A stretch of DNA of 44,707 nucleotides from assembly GCA_021296215.1 (NCBI GenBank), contig JAGWBA010000011.1:1-44707 (forward strand), written 5' to 3'. This DNA is from Flavobacteriales bacterium. Lineage in GTDB: Bacteria; Bacteroidota; Bacteroidia; Flavobacteriales; ECT2AJA-044. Below are positions 1-8,800 of this stretch, piece after piece; the stretch's first letter is position 1; the number at the start of each line of letters is the position of its first letter. The notes beneath the pieces are model-generated. The model saw nothing but the letters and a program-made list of their open reading frames with translations, did no database searches and was not told the DNA's origin. The position numbers and the translations under genes were made by a program.

Positions 1-856
1 CCTCCGGAGCAGAGAGCTGAATCCTACTCTCGGCTAAATCGGGCACGAATATCTCGGTACAGGAAAGGGCAATCAGAAGATCTCGGTCGGACACATAGAC
101 TCGAAATTCGGAATCAGCATTCATCAGATACCACATGTAGAACGCTTGGTAAAAAGCCTGAACATCGACGTAGAAGGCATTCACGTACACACGGGATCAG
201 ATATCTTGGATGCCGATGTTTTCATAAGAGCAGCGGAGATTCTCTTTTCCGTGGTCGAAAGGTTCGACTCGGTCAAGTTCATCGACTTTGGGTCGGGGTT
301 CAAGGTCGCCTACCGGCCGGGCGGACTCGATACTGATATTGAAGCTTTTGGCGAACGATTTTCCGAATCCTTCAATCAATTCTGTGCCCGACAAGGAAAA
401 GAATACACGTTAAAATTTGAACCGGGCAAATTTTTAGTGAGCGATGCCGGATACTTCCTGGTTCATGCCAACGTTATCAAACAAACGACCAGTTGCGTGT
501 TCGTCGGAGTCGATTCGGGCTTTAATCACCTCATTCGCCCCATGTTCTACGATGCTTACCACCACATCGAGAATTTGAGCAGACCCGGTGGCCCCGAAAA
601 GGTATACACCGTAGTCGGTTATATCTGCGAATCGGACACCTTTGGAGTCGATCGGCGACTGGCCGAAGTCCAACAAGACGATATTCTAGTGATGCACAAT
701 GCCGGGGCCTGTTGCTTCACCATGTCTTCGAATTACAACAGCAGAAACAGACCTGCCGAAGTGTTGTTACACAAAGGAGAAGCTTTACTTATCAGGGACC
801 GCGAGACCTTTGAGGACATCTTACGACATCAGCTAGACCCCGATTATATAAAATAA
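1..856 (+). CDS. lysA: Diaminopimelate decarboxylase, 3' part (5' end outside window)
   Basis: PLP-dependent decarboxylation of meso-diaminopimelate to lysine, the last step of lysine biosynthesis. The family signatures visible are GHIDSKFGIS near base 90, the HVHTGSD strand (about 185), FDFGSGF-type (about 285), the FEPGKFLV loop and, near the end, a GAxCFTMSSNYN stretch that contacts PLP. A TTG at 146 is in frame, but the conserved SVGHIDSKFGIS lies upstream of it, so coding clearly starts earlier. Reading back in that frame gives LNPTLG, then TAA at 35-37, then IGHEYLGTGKGNQKISVGH. Decarboxylases of this fold commonly carry an NP..G.GH segment here, so the frame seems to continue across the stop. 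The stop may be a nonsense mutation or a base error at the window edge. The 54-base gap to the next gene carries a possible promoter. Confidence 0.9.
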
Positions 857-884
857 AGAATGCCTCAATTGGCGTTGAAATGAT

Positions 885-892
885 TAAATTGC
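885..892 (+). promoter_or_regulatory. Possible -7 promoter box for the desaturase gene
   Basis: TAAATTGC resembles the Bacteroidota -7 element TAnnTTTG with one base fewer in the T run. It lies 18 bases before the desaturase ATG, in the short gap after lysA. No convincing -33 element is seen. Confidence 0.3.
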
Positions 893-910
893 AGTGCCTT
901 AATATATTCT

Positions 911-1996
911 ATGAAGTTCAAGAAAGTCACTTTCCCACGAACGCAAGATGCCGAGTTCATTAAAACACTCCGCGAACGCGTAAATATCTATTTCAAGGAG
1001 AATAACATAAGTCGATATGCGAACGGACAAATGGTGTTCAAGACCATTTTCATGATCCTGTTGTACGCTGTCCCTTATTTCTTGCTCGTTTTCGGGGCTG
1101 CTGATCTTTGGTGGGAGCAGCTCATCCTTTGGTCGTTCATGGGGCTCGGCATGGCCGGAATTGGTCTCAGCGTGATGCACGATGCAAATCACGGAGCTTA
1201 CTCAAGGAATGCCGCGATCAATAACGTTCTCGGACATACGATCAACGTGCTTGGAGGATTTGAGACGAACTGGAAATTGCAGCACAACGTATTGCACCAC
1301 AGCTATACGAACGTTCATGGCATGGACCAGGATATCAAATCGGTACCGGTATTGCGCTTTACTCCGCACGATCGCCGTTTTTGGTTCCATCGCTTTCAGT
1401 TCTTGTACGCTTGGTTCTTTTACTCGCTCATGACCCTGTATTGGATGACCGCCAAGGACTTTGTACAGCTCGTTGGTTTCAAGCATCAAAATCTAGCAGA
1501 TGTGCCACAAAAATTCGGAAACCTGATGTCGAGAATGATCACTTGGAAGGTGATTTACTACGTGTACATCATGGCCATTCCGATCATCGTGGTTCCCGGA
1601 GCTTGGTACTGGGTTTTGATCGGTTTTGTGATCATGCATTTGATCGCAGGAAGTATACTGAGTGCGATATTCCAGCCCGCTCACGTAATGCCGGATACAG
1701 AATTTCCGGTCCCAAGCGAAAAGGGAACTATGGAGAACAACTGGGCCATTCACCAACTATTGACCACAACGAATTTTGCTCCTCGCAGCAGATTCTTCAG
1801 CTGGTTCGTAGGTGGGCTCAATTTCCAGATCGAGCATCACTTATTCCCGAACATCTGCCATGTTCATTATAAAAAGATCTCGAAGATCGTTCGCGAAACA
1901 GCCAAGGAGTACGGACTCCCGTATTACTCTCAGCCGAATTTCGCCATGGCCTTGATTCAGCACACACGCTTTCTTAAAAAATTAGGGAAATCGTAA
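911..1996 (+). CDS. Membrane fatty acid desaturase (acyl-CoA / acyl-lipid type)
   Basis: Diiron integral-membrane desaturase that introduces a double bond into acyl chains at the cytoplasmic membrane. The three histidine boxes are present in order: MHDANHGAYS (about residue 93), QHNVLHHSYTN (about 122) and FQIEHHLFPN (about 303); the QxxHH third box is typical of front-end (linoleoyl-CoA type) desaturases. Hydrophobic segments lie around residues 43-90 and 205-250. There is no N-terminal cytochrome b5 domain, so a separate electron donor is expected. Length 361 aa is normal for the bacterial group. The stop codon at 1994-1996 abuts or overlaps the start region of the FAD reductase, suggesting cotranscription. 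Substrate and regiospecificity cannot be read from the sequence. Confidence 0.93.
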   Translation: MKFKKVTFPRTQDAEFIKTLRERVNIYFKENNISRYANGQMVFKTIFMILLYAVPYFLLVFGAADLWWEQLILWSFMGLGMAGIGLSVMHDANHGAYSRNAAINNVLGHTINVLGGFETNWKLQHNVLHHSYTNVHGMDQDIKSVPVLRFTPHDRRFWFHRFQFLYAWFFYSLMTLYWMTAKDFVQLVGFKHQNLADVPQKFGNLMSRMITWKVIYYVYIMAIPIIVVPGAWYWVLIGFVIMHLIAGSILSAIFQPAHVMPDTEFPVPSEKGTMENNWAIHQLLTTTNFAPRSRFFSWFVGGLNFQIEHHLFPNICHVHYKKISKIVRETAKEYGLPYYSQPNFAMALIQHTRFLKKLGKS

Positions 1997-3063
1997 ACGT
2001 AGCCATCATCGGCGCGGGTCCGGCCGGATGCGCTGCTGCCCTGGCCTTTCGCGATTCCAACCTATCTGTAGCACTTATAGATCGTGCCCATTTTCCGCGC
2101 GATAAAACCTGCGGCGACGCGCTTCCTGGACGAACATTTCGATATGTCAATCAACTCGTGCCGGGAAGCGAAGGGGTCTTCTCCGGAATTGATGACAAAC
2201 AGGTGCTCAGCTCATCAGCGGTTTACGCCAAAGGGCGCAAGGTTCTGACCAAATCGTGGGTACTCCCCGCGGTGAATAGTCCGCGACTTCATTTCGACAA
2301 TTACCTTTTTGAATCGGTTATCACACATACGAACACTCGGGTGTATCGGGGTATTCGGATCACGGATATCGAGAGGTTTAATGGACATTTTGTTCTAAAT
2401 GACCAATCGGGAAAGGAGGTGATACAAGCGGAATCGGTGATCATTGCTGTAGGTGCCAATGCCAATCTTCGAGAACAAGTTTTGGGTCGTCGGGTAGTCA
2501 CAGGGAATTACGGTGTTGCCGTTAGTCAGTATTTCGAAGGTGTTGACATCTCAGAGGACCAAAACCACCTCTTCGTACCCTATCGACAGAAAATTCCCGG
2601 ATACTTTTGGATATTCCCTCTTGGACAGAATCAGTTCAACGTAGGCTACGGGCTCCTCAGCAAAAAGAAAGTGTCGGTATCCAAGATGTTCGAAGACATC
2701 CTTCATGGCGACCCACATATCGCCAAGCATTTTAACGAGGCCAAAGCATTGGGCAAAATAAGAGGGCATAAACTTCCTTTCCCATCATTCAGCTGGCCCT
2801 TGACGAGCGATGGAGCGCTCATTATCGGAGATGCTGCGGAGCTGATGGATCCTTTGCTCGGTCACGGGATCGATAAGGCCATGCTAAGCGGCATCATCGC
2901 AGTCGAGACGCTCATCGATGCATTTGCGCAAGGCGACCTTTCAAAAGAATCCCTCGGCGTTTATGAAGAACGGATCGAAAAGGAAGTGTATCCGGAGATC
3001 AAATCGAACGCGCGGTTGCTTCGGATACTCTATCCGATCATGAGATTCGTGAACCTGTTCTGA
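1993..3063 (+). CDS. FAD-dependent oxidoreductase, geranylgeranyl-reductase-like; start codon missing
   Basis: Flavoprotein of the geranylgeranyl reductase / FAD-binding monooxygenase superfamily. The N-terminal dinucleotide motif VAIIGAGPAGCAAALAF is encoded at about 1999-2049, followed by DKTCGDALPG (the CGD motif of this family), a GD element near 2830 (IIGDAAELMDP) and LLGHGIDKAMLSG (about 2860), which binds the flavin. The frame is open from an upstream TAA at 1975-1977, but no ATG, GTG or TTG occurs before GTG at 2158, which would remove the whole FAD motif. The natural start position is probably GTA at 1993, where GTG would give a 4-base GTGA overlap with the desaturase stop; ATC (1990) and ATT (1981) are other in-frame options. 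The substrate may be an isoprenoid or lipid, but this is not determinable. Confidence 0.8.
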   Translation, partial: VNVAIIGAGPAGCAAALAFRDSNLSVALIDRAHFPRDKTCGDALPGRTFRYVNQLVPGSEGVFSGIDDKQVLSSSAVYAKGRKVLTKSWVLPAVNSPRLHFDNYLFESVITHTNTRVYRGIRITDIERFNGHFVLNDQSGKEVIQAESVIIAVGANANLREQVLGRRVVTGNYGVAVSQYFEGVDISEDQNHLFVPYRQKIPGYFWIFPLGQNQFNVGYGLLSKKKVSVSKMFEDILHGDPHIAKHFNEAKALGKIRGHKLPFPSFSWPLTSDGALIIGDAAELMDPLLGHGIDKAMLSGIIAVETLIDAFAQGDLSKESLGVYEERIEKEVYPEIKSNARLLRILYPIMRFVNLF

Positions 3064-3081
3064 AATGCGTATTTATTGCGC

Positions 3082-3089
3082 TACTTTTG
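3082..3089 (+). promoter_or_regulatory. -7 promoter box for the endonuclease gene
   Basis: TACTTTTG is an exact match to the Bacteroidota -7 consensus TAnnTTTG. It ends only 4 bases before the ATG at 3094, so a transcript would start at or very near that ATG. The in-frame TTG at 3076 lies upstream of the box and is unlikely to be used. Confidence 0.55.
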
Positions 3090-3093
3090 TTTC

Positions 3094-4152
3094 ATGCGAC
3101 ACATCATTACGCGTTTAATCATGGTTCCCTCGTGTTCGGTATGGGCACAGGGAAACTACTATCAAAACGCCCTTGGATTGCGCGACGACTCGCTAAAAAC
3201 GGCGTTGCACGACATCATCGATAATCACAACCCCTTCCCATATACGAGTTCGGGAACCGACACCTGGGACATTCTGAAGGACACCGATCGCGATCCCAAC
3301 AATTCCGATAACGTCATTCTATTGTATTCGGGCCGATCCGTAGATGCGGATCAGGAGTACAATAATGGAGCGGGCTGGAATCGAGAGCATGTTTGGACTA
3401 AATCGCGTGGCAACTTCGGCACGAGCCAGGGAGCTGGAACCGATGCACATCATTTAAGACCGTGCGACATCAGTGTAAACAGCGTTCGTGGAAACAGAAA
3501 TTTTGACGATTGTGCGAGTTGTGTTGATGTGATCGATGAAGGAACCGACACGGGCAGCGATTACGACAATGTCGACTGGACCTTTGAACCTAGAGATGCT
3601 GTAAAGGGTGATGTGGCGCGAATGATCTTTTATATGGCCGTGCGCTACGAAGGCGGTGGCGGAGACCCCGACCTGGAACTTACCGATGTATTGCAGCCTC
3701 AAGGGTCAACACAACCGCTTCACGCCCGCATGAGCACGTTGCTCGAATGGCACAGAAACGATACGGTCGACAATTTCGAAATGAACCGTAACGAAGTCGT
3801 TTATGGGTATCAGGGAAATCGCAATCCGTTCGTGGACCACCCCGAACTGGCTGAGCACCTGTGGGGGTTGCTACAGCAGATCCATTGGAATGGCCAGAAC
3901 ACGATAGGGATCAACGAGCCCGAGGAGAGTACGTTCACCGCTTTCCCGAACCCGACCGATGATGTGGTACAATGGAATGAAGTGGCTGAAATGGCCCAGG
4001 TATTCGATTTAAGCGGAAAGCTGCTGATCACCGTAGAGTGGACGGATCGAATCTTGATGTCGAATGCCGGGATCGCGGCCGGAACGTACGTGCTGGTGGT
4101 GCATCGTGCCGCAGGCACAAAAGAGATCAACCGCATCGTATATCGCCCTTAA
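3094..4152 (+). CDS. Secreted endonuclease I family nuclease with C-terminal sorting domain
   Basis: Extracellular non-specific DNase/RNase of the EndA/NucM (endonuclease I) family. The catalytic beta-beta-alpha-metal motif is visible as GWNREHVWTKSRG (about residue 95), with a downstream ADAHHLRP-type segment (GTDAHHLRPCD) and a NxxRGNRNF stretch. The N-terminus is a short signal peptide ending near VWAQ. The last 70 or so residues (AFPNPTDDVVQW to KEINRIVYRP) have the FPNP start, central G.Y and basic end of a type IX secretion C-terminal sorting domain, so export across the outer membrane and processing there are inferred. The ATG at 3094 (352 aa) is preferred over TTG 3076 because of the promoter box. 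The next gene's ATG directly follows this stop. Confidence 0.9.
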   Translation: MRHIITRLIMVPSCSVWAQGNYYQNALGLRDDSLKTALHDIIDNHNPFPYTSSGTDTWDILKDTDRDPNNSDNVILLYSGRSVDADQEYNNGAGWNREHVWTKSRGNFGTSQGAGTDAHHLRPCDISVNSVRGNRNFDDCASCVDVIDEGTDTGSDYDNVDWTFEPRDAVKGDVARMIFYMAVRYEGGGGDPDLELTDVLQPQGSTQPLHARMSTLLEWHRNDTVDNFEMNRNEVVYGYQGNRNPFVDHPELAEHLWGLLQQIHWNGQNTIGINEPEESTFTAFPNPTDDVVQWNEVAEMAQVFDLSGKLLITVEWTDRILMSNAGIAAGTYVLVVHRAAGTKEINRIVYRP

Positions 4153-5139
4153 ATGCATATTCTGATCGTTCATACGGCTAAGATCCCCGTGTACCATTAT
4201 GGCGGAACGCAGCGCGATATCTGGTATCAGGGAAAGCTTTCCGTAGAGCTGGGACATCGGGTAACGTACTTGGTCGGTGAAGGATCACGCTGTGAATTCG
4301 CCGAGGTGCGGATTTTAGACCGAGAGCGGCCCATCGCGGAGCAAATTCCGGAGGATGTTGACGTCCTTCACTTTCATTACAACGAAGCTGCAGCGGCGAC
4401 CATTGAAAAGCCCTATTTGATTACGATTCACGGGAATTGGGGTAAGGACGAAGCCATAGACCCCAATACGGTATTCATTTCAAAGGACCATGCTTGGCGT
4501 CACGGTGGTGATGTTTACGTGTACAACGGGATGGATTGGCGCGATTACGGCGTTCCCGATCTGGAGAATGACCGGGACTTTTTTCACTTCCTGGGGAAGG
4601 CGGCCTGGAGCATCAAAAACGTTCGCGGAGCTATTGATGTGGTAAAGCAGGCTGATGAACGGTTACGGGTATTGGGTGGCGTCCGTTTCAACTTCAATAT
4701 GGGCATACGGTTCACATGGAGTCCAAGAATCTCGTTTCACGGCATGGTTGGCGGGGAAGAAAAATACAGGCTCATCAACGGGTCAAAGGGGCTGATATTT
4801 CCCGTATTGTGGCCTGAACCCATGGGGTTGGCGGTCATCGAATCCATGTATTTTGGCTGCCCGGTTTTTGCTACTCCATATGGCTCGCTTCCTGAATTGG
4901 TCCCCTCTTTTGCAGGTACGCTGACGAATGACTCTGCAAGTATGGCAGGGGCCCTTTCCAAAGCTTCTGAATTCGATAGATCAGAGATCCACCAATACGC
5001 CAAAGAGAACTTCAACGCCCTTAAAATGACCGAAGGGTATCTTGAATTGTTCGACCATGTACTTTCGGGGAAAAGCGTTCACGAATCGCCATTGAAAGTG
5101 AGAAAAACCCTGCCGAACAAGGCCTTAGGGTGGTTTTAG
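4153..5139 (+). CDS. Glycosyltransferase family 4
   Basis: GT-B fold retaining glycosyltransferase. The N-terminus MHILIVHTAKIPVYHYGGTQ has the donor-domain glycine-rich loop, and the C-terminal half carries the GT4 signature FPVLWPEPMGLAVIESMYFG with the E-x7-E pair, followed by CPVFATPYGSLPELV. Length 328 aa is a little short for the family but both Rossmann-like domains are present. No signal peptide or membrane segment is seen, so it should act at the cytoplasmic face. It starts immediately after the nuclease stop and is probably cotranscribed. No other polysaccharide genes are adjacent, so acceptor and sugar are unknown. Near the end, ACCCT and AGGGT arms (about 5107-5132) followed by GGTTTT could form a weak terminator overlapping the coding end. 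Confidence 0.88.
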   Translation: MHILIVHTAKIPVYHYGGTQRDIWYQGKLSVELGHRVTYLVGEGSRCEFAEVRILDRERPIAEQIPEDVDVLHFHYNEAAAATIEKPYLITIHGNWGKDEAIDPNTVFISKDHAWRHGGDVYVYNGMDWRDYGVPDLENDRDFFHFLGKAAWSIKNVRGAIDVVKQADERLRVLGGVRFNFNMGIRFTWSPRISFHGMVGGEEKYRLINGSKGLIFPVLWPEPMGLAVIESMYFGCPVFATPYGSLPELVPSFAGTLTNDSASMAGALSKASEFDRSEIHQYAKENFNALKMTEGYLELFDHVLSGKSVHESPLKVRKTLPNKALGWF

Positions 5140-5188
5140 GTGTATTGTGGCACAATAGTATACTTTTCTGGAACAATTTTGAACTTCG

Positions 5189-5226
5189 ATTAGGTTGATT
5201 CTCTGGACATTAGCATCAAACCTAAT
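5189..5226 (+). promoter_or_regulatory. Imperfect inverted repeat in leader of small secreted protein gene
   Basis: ATTAGGTTGAT (5189-5199) and ATCAAACCTAAT (5215-5226) are complementary apart from one bulged A, with a 15-base loop. The structure ends 4 bases before the ATG at 5231, so in RNA it would cover the ribosome-binding region; in DNA it could be an operator. Which of these applies is inference. Confidence 0.5.
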
Positions 5227-5230
5227 TGTC

Positions 5231-5749
5231 ATGAAACCCTACCTCACCCTCAGTATCATTTTGATCTCGAGCGCACTTTTTGCGCAGTCGAGTGACATTC
5301 CAGAGTTCACTGTTTGTACAGACAGTCGACAAATTCATGTTCATGCAGAAGAAGCCACCGTTCAGTGGGTGAATTGCGATACTCGCGAAGAGATCCCCGG
5401 CGCCGATTCTGACAATTTCCTGCCTCTAAAGAATGGCTATTATTCAGCTATCGTAACTGTGGGAGATCGAGCGTATCAAACTTCGTGTATCGAAGTAAAT
5501 GGATGGCCTGCTGAAATGACCAAAGGTGAGCCTGTGGAACTACACACACGAGTAGAGGCCGTAGAATGGATCATGAACCAATCGGACGATGAAGTTCACA
5601 TTTTTAATGAAGATGGAGTTTGGATAGACACCTATTACAGCGGTTTCGCTACTGACTCTGAACTCTCCTCAGGAAGATATAAAGTAGCGATACATACCGT
5701 GACGGATCAATGGATGATCCGAGACCTAATCGTATCGTATGAAGATTAA
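5231..5749 (+). CDS. Small secreted protein of unknown function
   Basis: I do not recognise a family. The 172-aa product begins with a clear signal peptide (MKPYLTLSIILISSALFAQ, residues 1-19) and contains an early pair of cysteines (FTVCTDS and WVNCDT) plus a third in QTSCIEV. The rest is rich in beta-forming residues and acidic (VHIFNEDGVWIDTYYSG). An in-frame start at 5195 would lengthen the N-terminus, but ATG 5231 puts the signal peptide at the front. It is preceded by a leader hairpin and followed by a terminator, so it looks like a single-gene transcript. A periplasmic or extracellular adhesin-like or beta-sandwich role is only a guess. Confidence 0.7.
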   Translation: MKPYLTLSIILISSALFAQSSDIPEFTVCTDSRQIHVHAEEATVQWVNCDTREEIPGADSDNFLPLKNGYYSAIVTVGDRAYQTSCIEVNGWPAEMTKGEPVELHTRVEAVEWIMNQSDDEVHIFNEDGVWIDTYYSGFATDSELSSGRYKVAIHTVTDQWMIRDLIVSYED

Positions 5750-5820
5750 AACATTTAGGTAATGGCTGACAACACACGTTAATGGTATACGAGTAGAATT
5801 CGTGTTGTCCTCCAAAAGAG

Positions 5821-5851
5821 TCCCGGCATTAAGTCCGGGATTTCTTTTTTT
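5821..5851 (+). terminator. Rho-independent terminator, possibly bidirectional
   Basis: TCCCGG (5821-5826) pairs with CCGGGA (5835-5840) across an 8-base loop and is followed by a T-rich tract to 5851. It lies after the small secreted protein gene and directly against the 3' end of the regulator gene on the other strand; that strand has only a four-T run beyond the hairpin. A further weak pair, ACAACAC / GTGTTGT, flanks 5769-5808. Confidence 0.85.
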
Positions 5852-8800
5852 ATGCCGAAACCGAAGATGGAGGCACTCCAAAATGCTCTGTAAAACAGCG
5901 GGTGAAATAATTGGCACTGCTGAAGCCCACAGCATACCCAACCTCCTTGACTGAATATGAACCGATCCTTAAGAGTGCCATGGCCTTTTTCATGCGGTAG
6001 GTCCGAATGAACTGGGTTGCCGACAGTCCGGACACAGCCTTTAACTTACGATGTAGACTAGAACGACTTACACCAAGCACTTCAAACATCATGGATACGT
6101 CAAAATCTTCCCGACTGAAGTTTTCGCTAAGTACCTCCTGAGCTTTGAGAATGAAGGGATCCTCCGTAGGCACTTCAGTATTATCCGACTCTTGATTCAA
6201 GTACTCATTCCTGAAAGAATCGCGCAAGGTCTCTTTTGGCTTGAGGAGATTCCCAATTCGAAGAACAAGCTCCTGTTTGCTAAAGGGTTTAACCACATAA
6301 TCGTCTGCCCCTGTTCGCAATCCGGTCAACTTGGTCTCCAAGGCACTCAATGCGCTGAACAAAATTACCGGAATGTGACAAGTCTCATCTGTACCTTTCA
6401 CCATCGAACAGAGCTCGATACCGTCTACTTCAGGCATCATGATGTCGGTCAAGACTACGTCCGGAATCAATTCCAAAGCCTTGGCAAATCCCTCCCGACC
6501 ATTCTCTGCCTCTGCGATCCGGTATTCCGTCATGAGGGAGACCTTCAGGTAACTGCGGAGGTCGTCATTATCCTCCACGATCAAGATCAAAGGCTGATCT
6601 TCGTTTTCATGCTCTTCTACTCCGTTTTTACCCCATGACTCGATAGTGGGTATTTCTATTTCGAAATGCGATTCTTCTTCTTCTCGTTCCGATGATTCGT
6701 GGAAAGGTATGGTCAGAACGAAACTTGCACCGCCAAGTGAGGAGTGCTCTATCCAAAGATCTCCGCCCATTAGGTCGGCGTATTCCTTTGAAAGGGCCAG
6801 CCCACTTCCGGTTCCGCCGGCTCTGTAGGAATCGCGTTTTCCAACCTGATAAAAAGGCTTGAACACAGATTCGTGGTCCTCTGAATCTATACCTGGTCCA
6901 TTATCCTCTACTTTTATTTCAAAAGAATTCTCGGAATAACCTAAGGTTACATTTACCTGCCCCTTTTCAGGTGCGTACTTTATTGCGTTCGACAGGAGAT
7001 TCACCAGTATGCGTTCGACCTTTTGTCCATCATAGCCAACAGTTCTAGTCTCCGGCACCTCTACAGAAAGAGTGATCTCTTTCTCGCGAGCCAAGGTCTC
7101 CATACGCTCCGATACCCCATTCACGAATCCCGACAGCTCTCCAAGCATGAACTCGGGTTGAAGCATCCCCTCTTCGATCTTGTTTAAATCGAGCAGCTGA
7201 CTCACGAGCTGAAGCAGGTCACGTCCATTGCGTTGTGCGATATTGAGCAAGTACCTTTCACGCTCATCCGTCGAATCCTTGGACAGATCATTTATAGGAC
7301 CTAAGAGTAAGGTCAGGGGCGTTTTGAATTCATGAGAAATGTTCGAAAAGAATCGGATCTTTGCCGCTTCAAGTTCTTTGACCCTTTTGGCCTCGTTTCT
7401 TTAGAATTGCAACTAATTTCTCAGGGCAATTCTCCTGTTTCGGAACCGAATGAATCCGGCACCTGAAATGATCATGATCACGATATAAACCGCAAAGGCC
7501 ATTGGGCTCCTGAACCATGGAGGCCTTACATGCACTGGAATACTCATTATGGAACCATTCTCGGTGCCCTTCCAGTCGATAGCTTTTATACGAAGCTCGT
7601 ACTTCCCTTCGGGAGGCTCTAATAGGGAGACAACGTTGCTCGACCCCAAAGGAATCCAATCTTCTTTATCGGATATACTGTAGAAGTACCTCGTTTCGCT
7701 CGTTCTTGTGTAGTAAGGCCACAAGAACTCAAATCTCAACTGACGAGCTTCGGAGGATTTAAACTCCCAGAATTTACCGGGTGAAGGAGGCCGAGATTTC
7801 GGAACCGGCCTTCCGTTGCTAAAACACTGAATCTCCTTTAACTGAATGGGAATATCCTTAGGTTTTAGAACTAGATCCGTTGGGTCAAAAACGGTCAGAC
7901 CTTTCATTCCACCAAAGGCCAATTTATTCTTCAGTTTTACGGAAGACCGCGTGTTGAACTCGTTCCCTTGGATTCCCGTTCCGTAGGAATAATTCAAAAA
8001 AGCCTGCTTGGTCGGGTTAAATCTAAAGAGCCCTCTGTTGGTACTCATCCACAGGTAGCCAAGCGGGTCTTCTTCCAAGGAATAGACCGTAGTATTGGTT
8101 AGACCCTCTTCTACTCCATAAGAGATTACTTGGTCATTCTCCGGAAAATAATACAGCAGTCCGCTACCCCGGATAGTCATATATAAGCCGCCCTCGTCGG
8201 TACCGTGAATATCCGTGATCTGATAATCCGGGGACATGCTTTTGCCATAGGTACCATCGGGGTACAGGCGATGAAGGCCAAATAAGCTACCCATGAACAA
8301 GGTACCGTCACGAGCTTTGAAGACACAAGTGGCCGAATTCATCCATCGAGTGATAGAATCCTTGCAAAACCGCACCGCTTCAAATTCACTACTTACCTCA
8401 TCGTAGTACAAAGCATAAGACGAGGCAAAGGCAATGATGCGTCCATCGGCAGTCTCATGAAAGAGTTTAACTCCCCCATCAATTCCGTATCCCGTCTCTT
8501 TTCCCCTATCAAAAAATCGAACGCGTCCGTGTTCATCTTTGAGGATCACCCCCGATTGAGTAGCTACCCATTCCCTTCCTTTAAGATCAGAGAAGTAGTC
8601 CTTCACACTGTATCGGTCGCTGTCGTCGCGGAACGGTTTCACCAAGGTCGCAAAGTCCTCAAAAGTGGAGGTGCGCTCGTTCAGCTTCATTAAATCCCTG
8701 AATAGAAATACGATCTCATTGGACGGCCCCAACCGTAGCATAGGAATGTAGTTCTCGAGGTTCTCGCTGCCCGCTCGTCGCCCCCCATTGGCAAAGTATT

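Noticed and set aside
146-856. lysA starting at TTG 146
   Set aside because: The conserved GHIDSKFGIS signature lies upstream of it in the same frame.
2158-3063. FAD reductase starting at GTG 2158
   Set aside because: This removes the GAGPAG dinucleotide motif and the CGD motif, which are in frame upstream.
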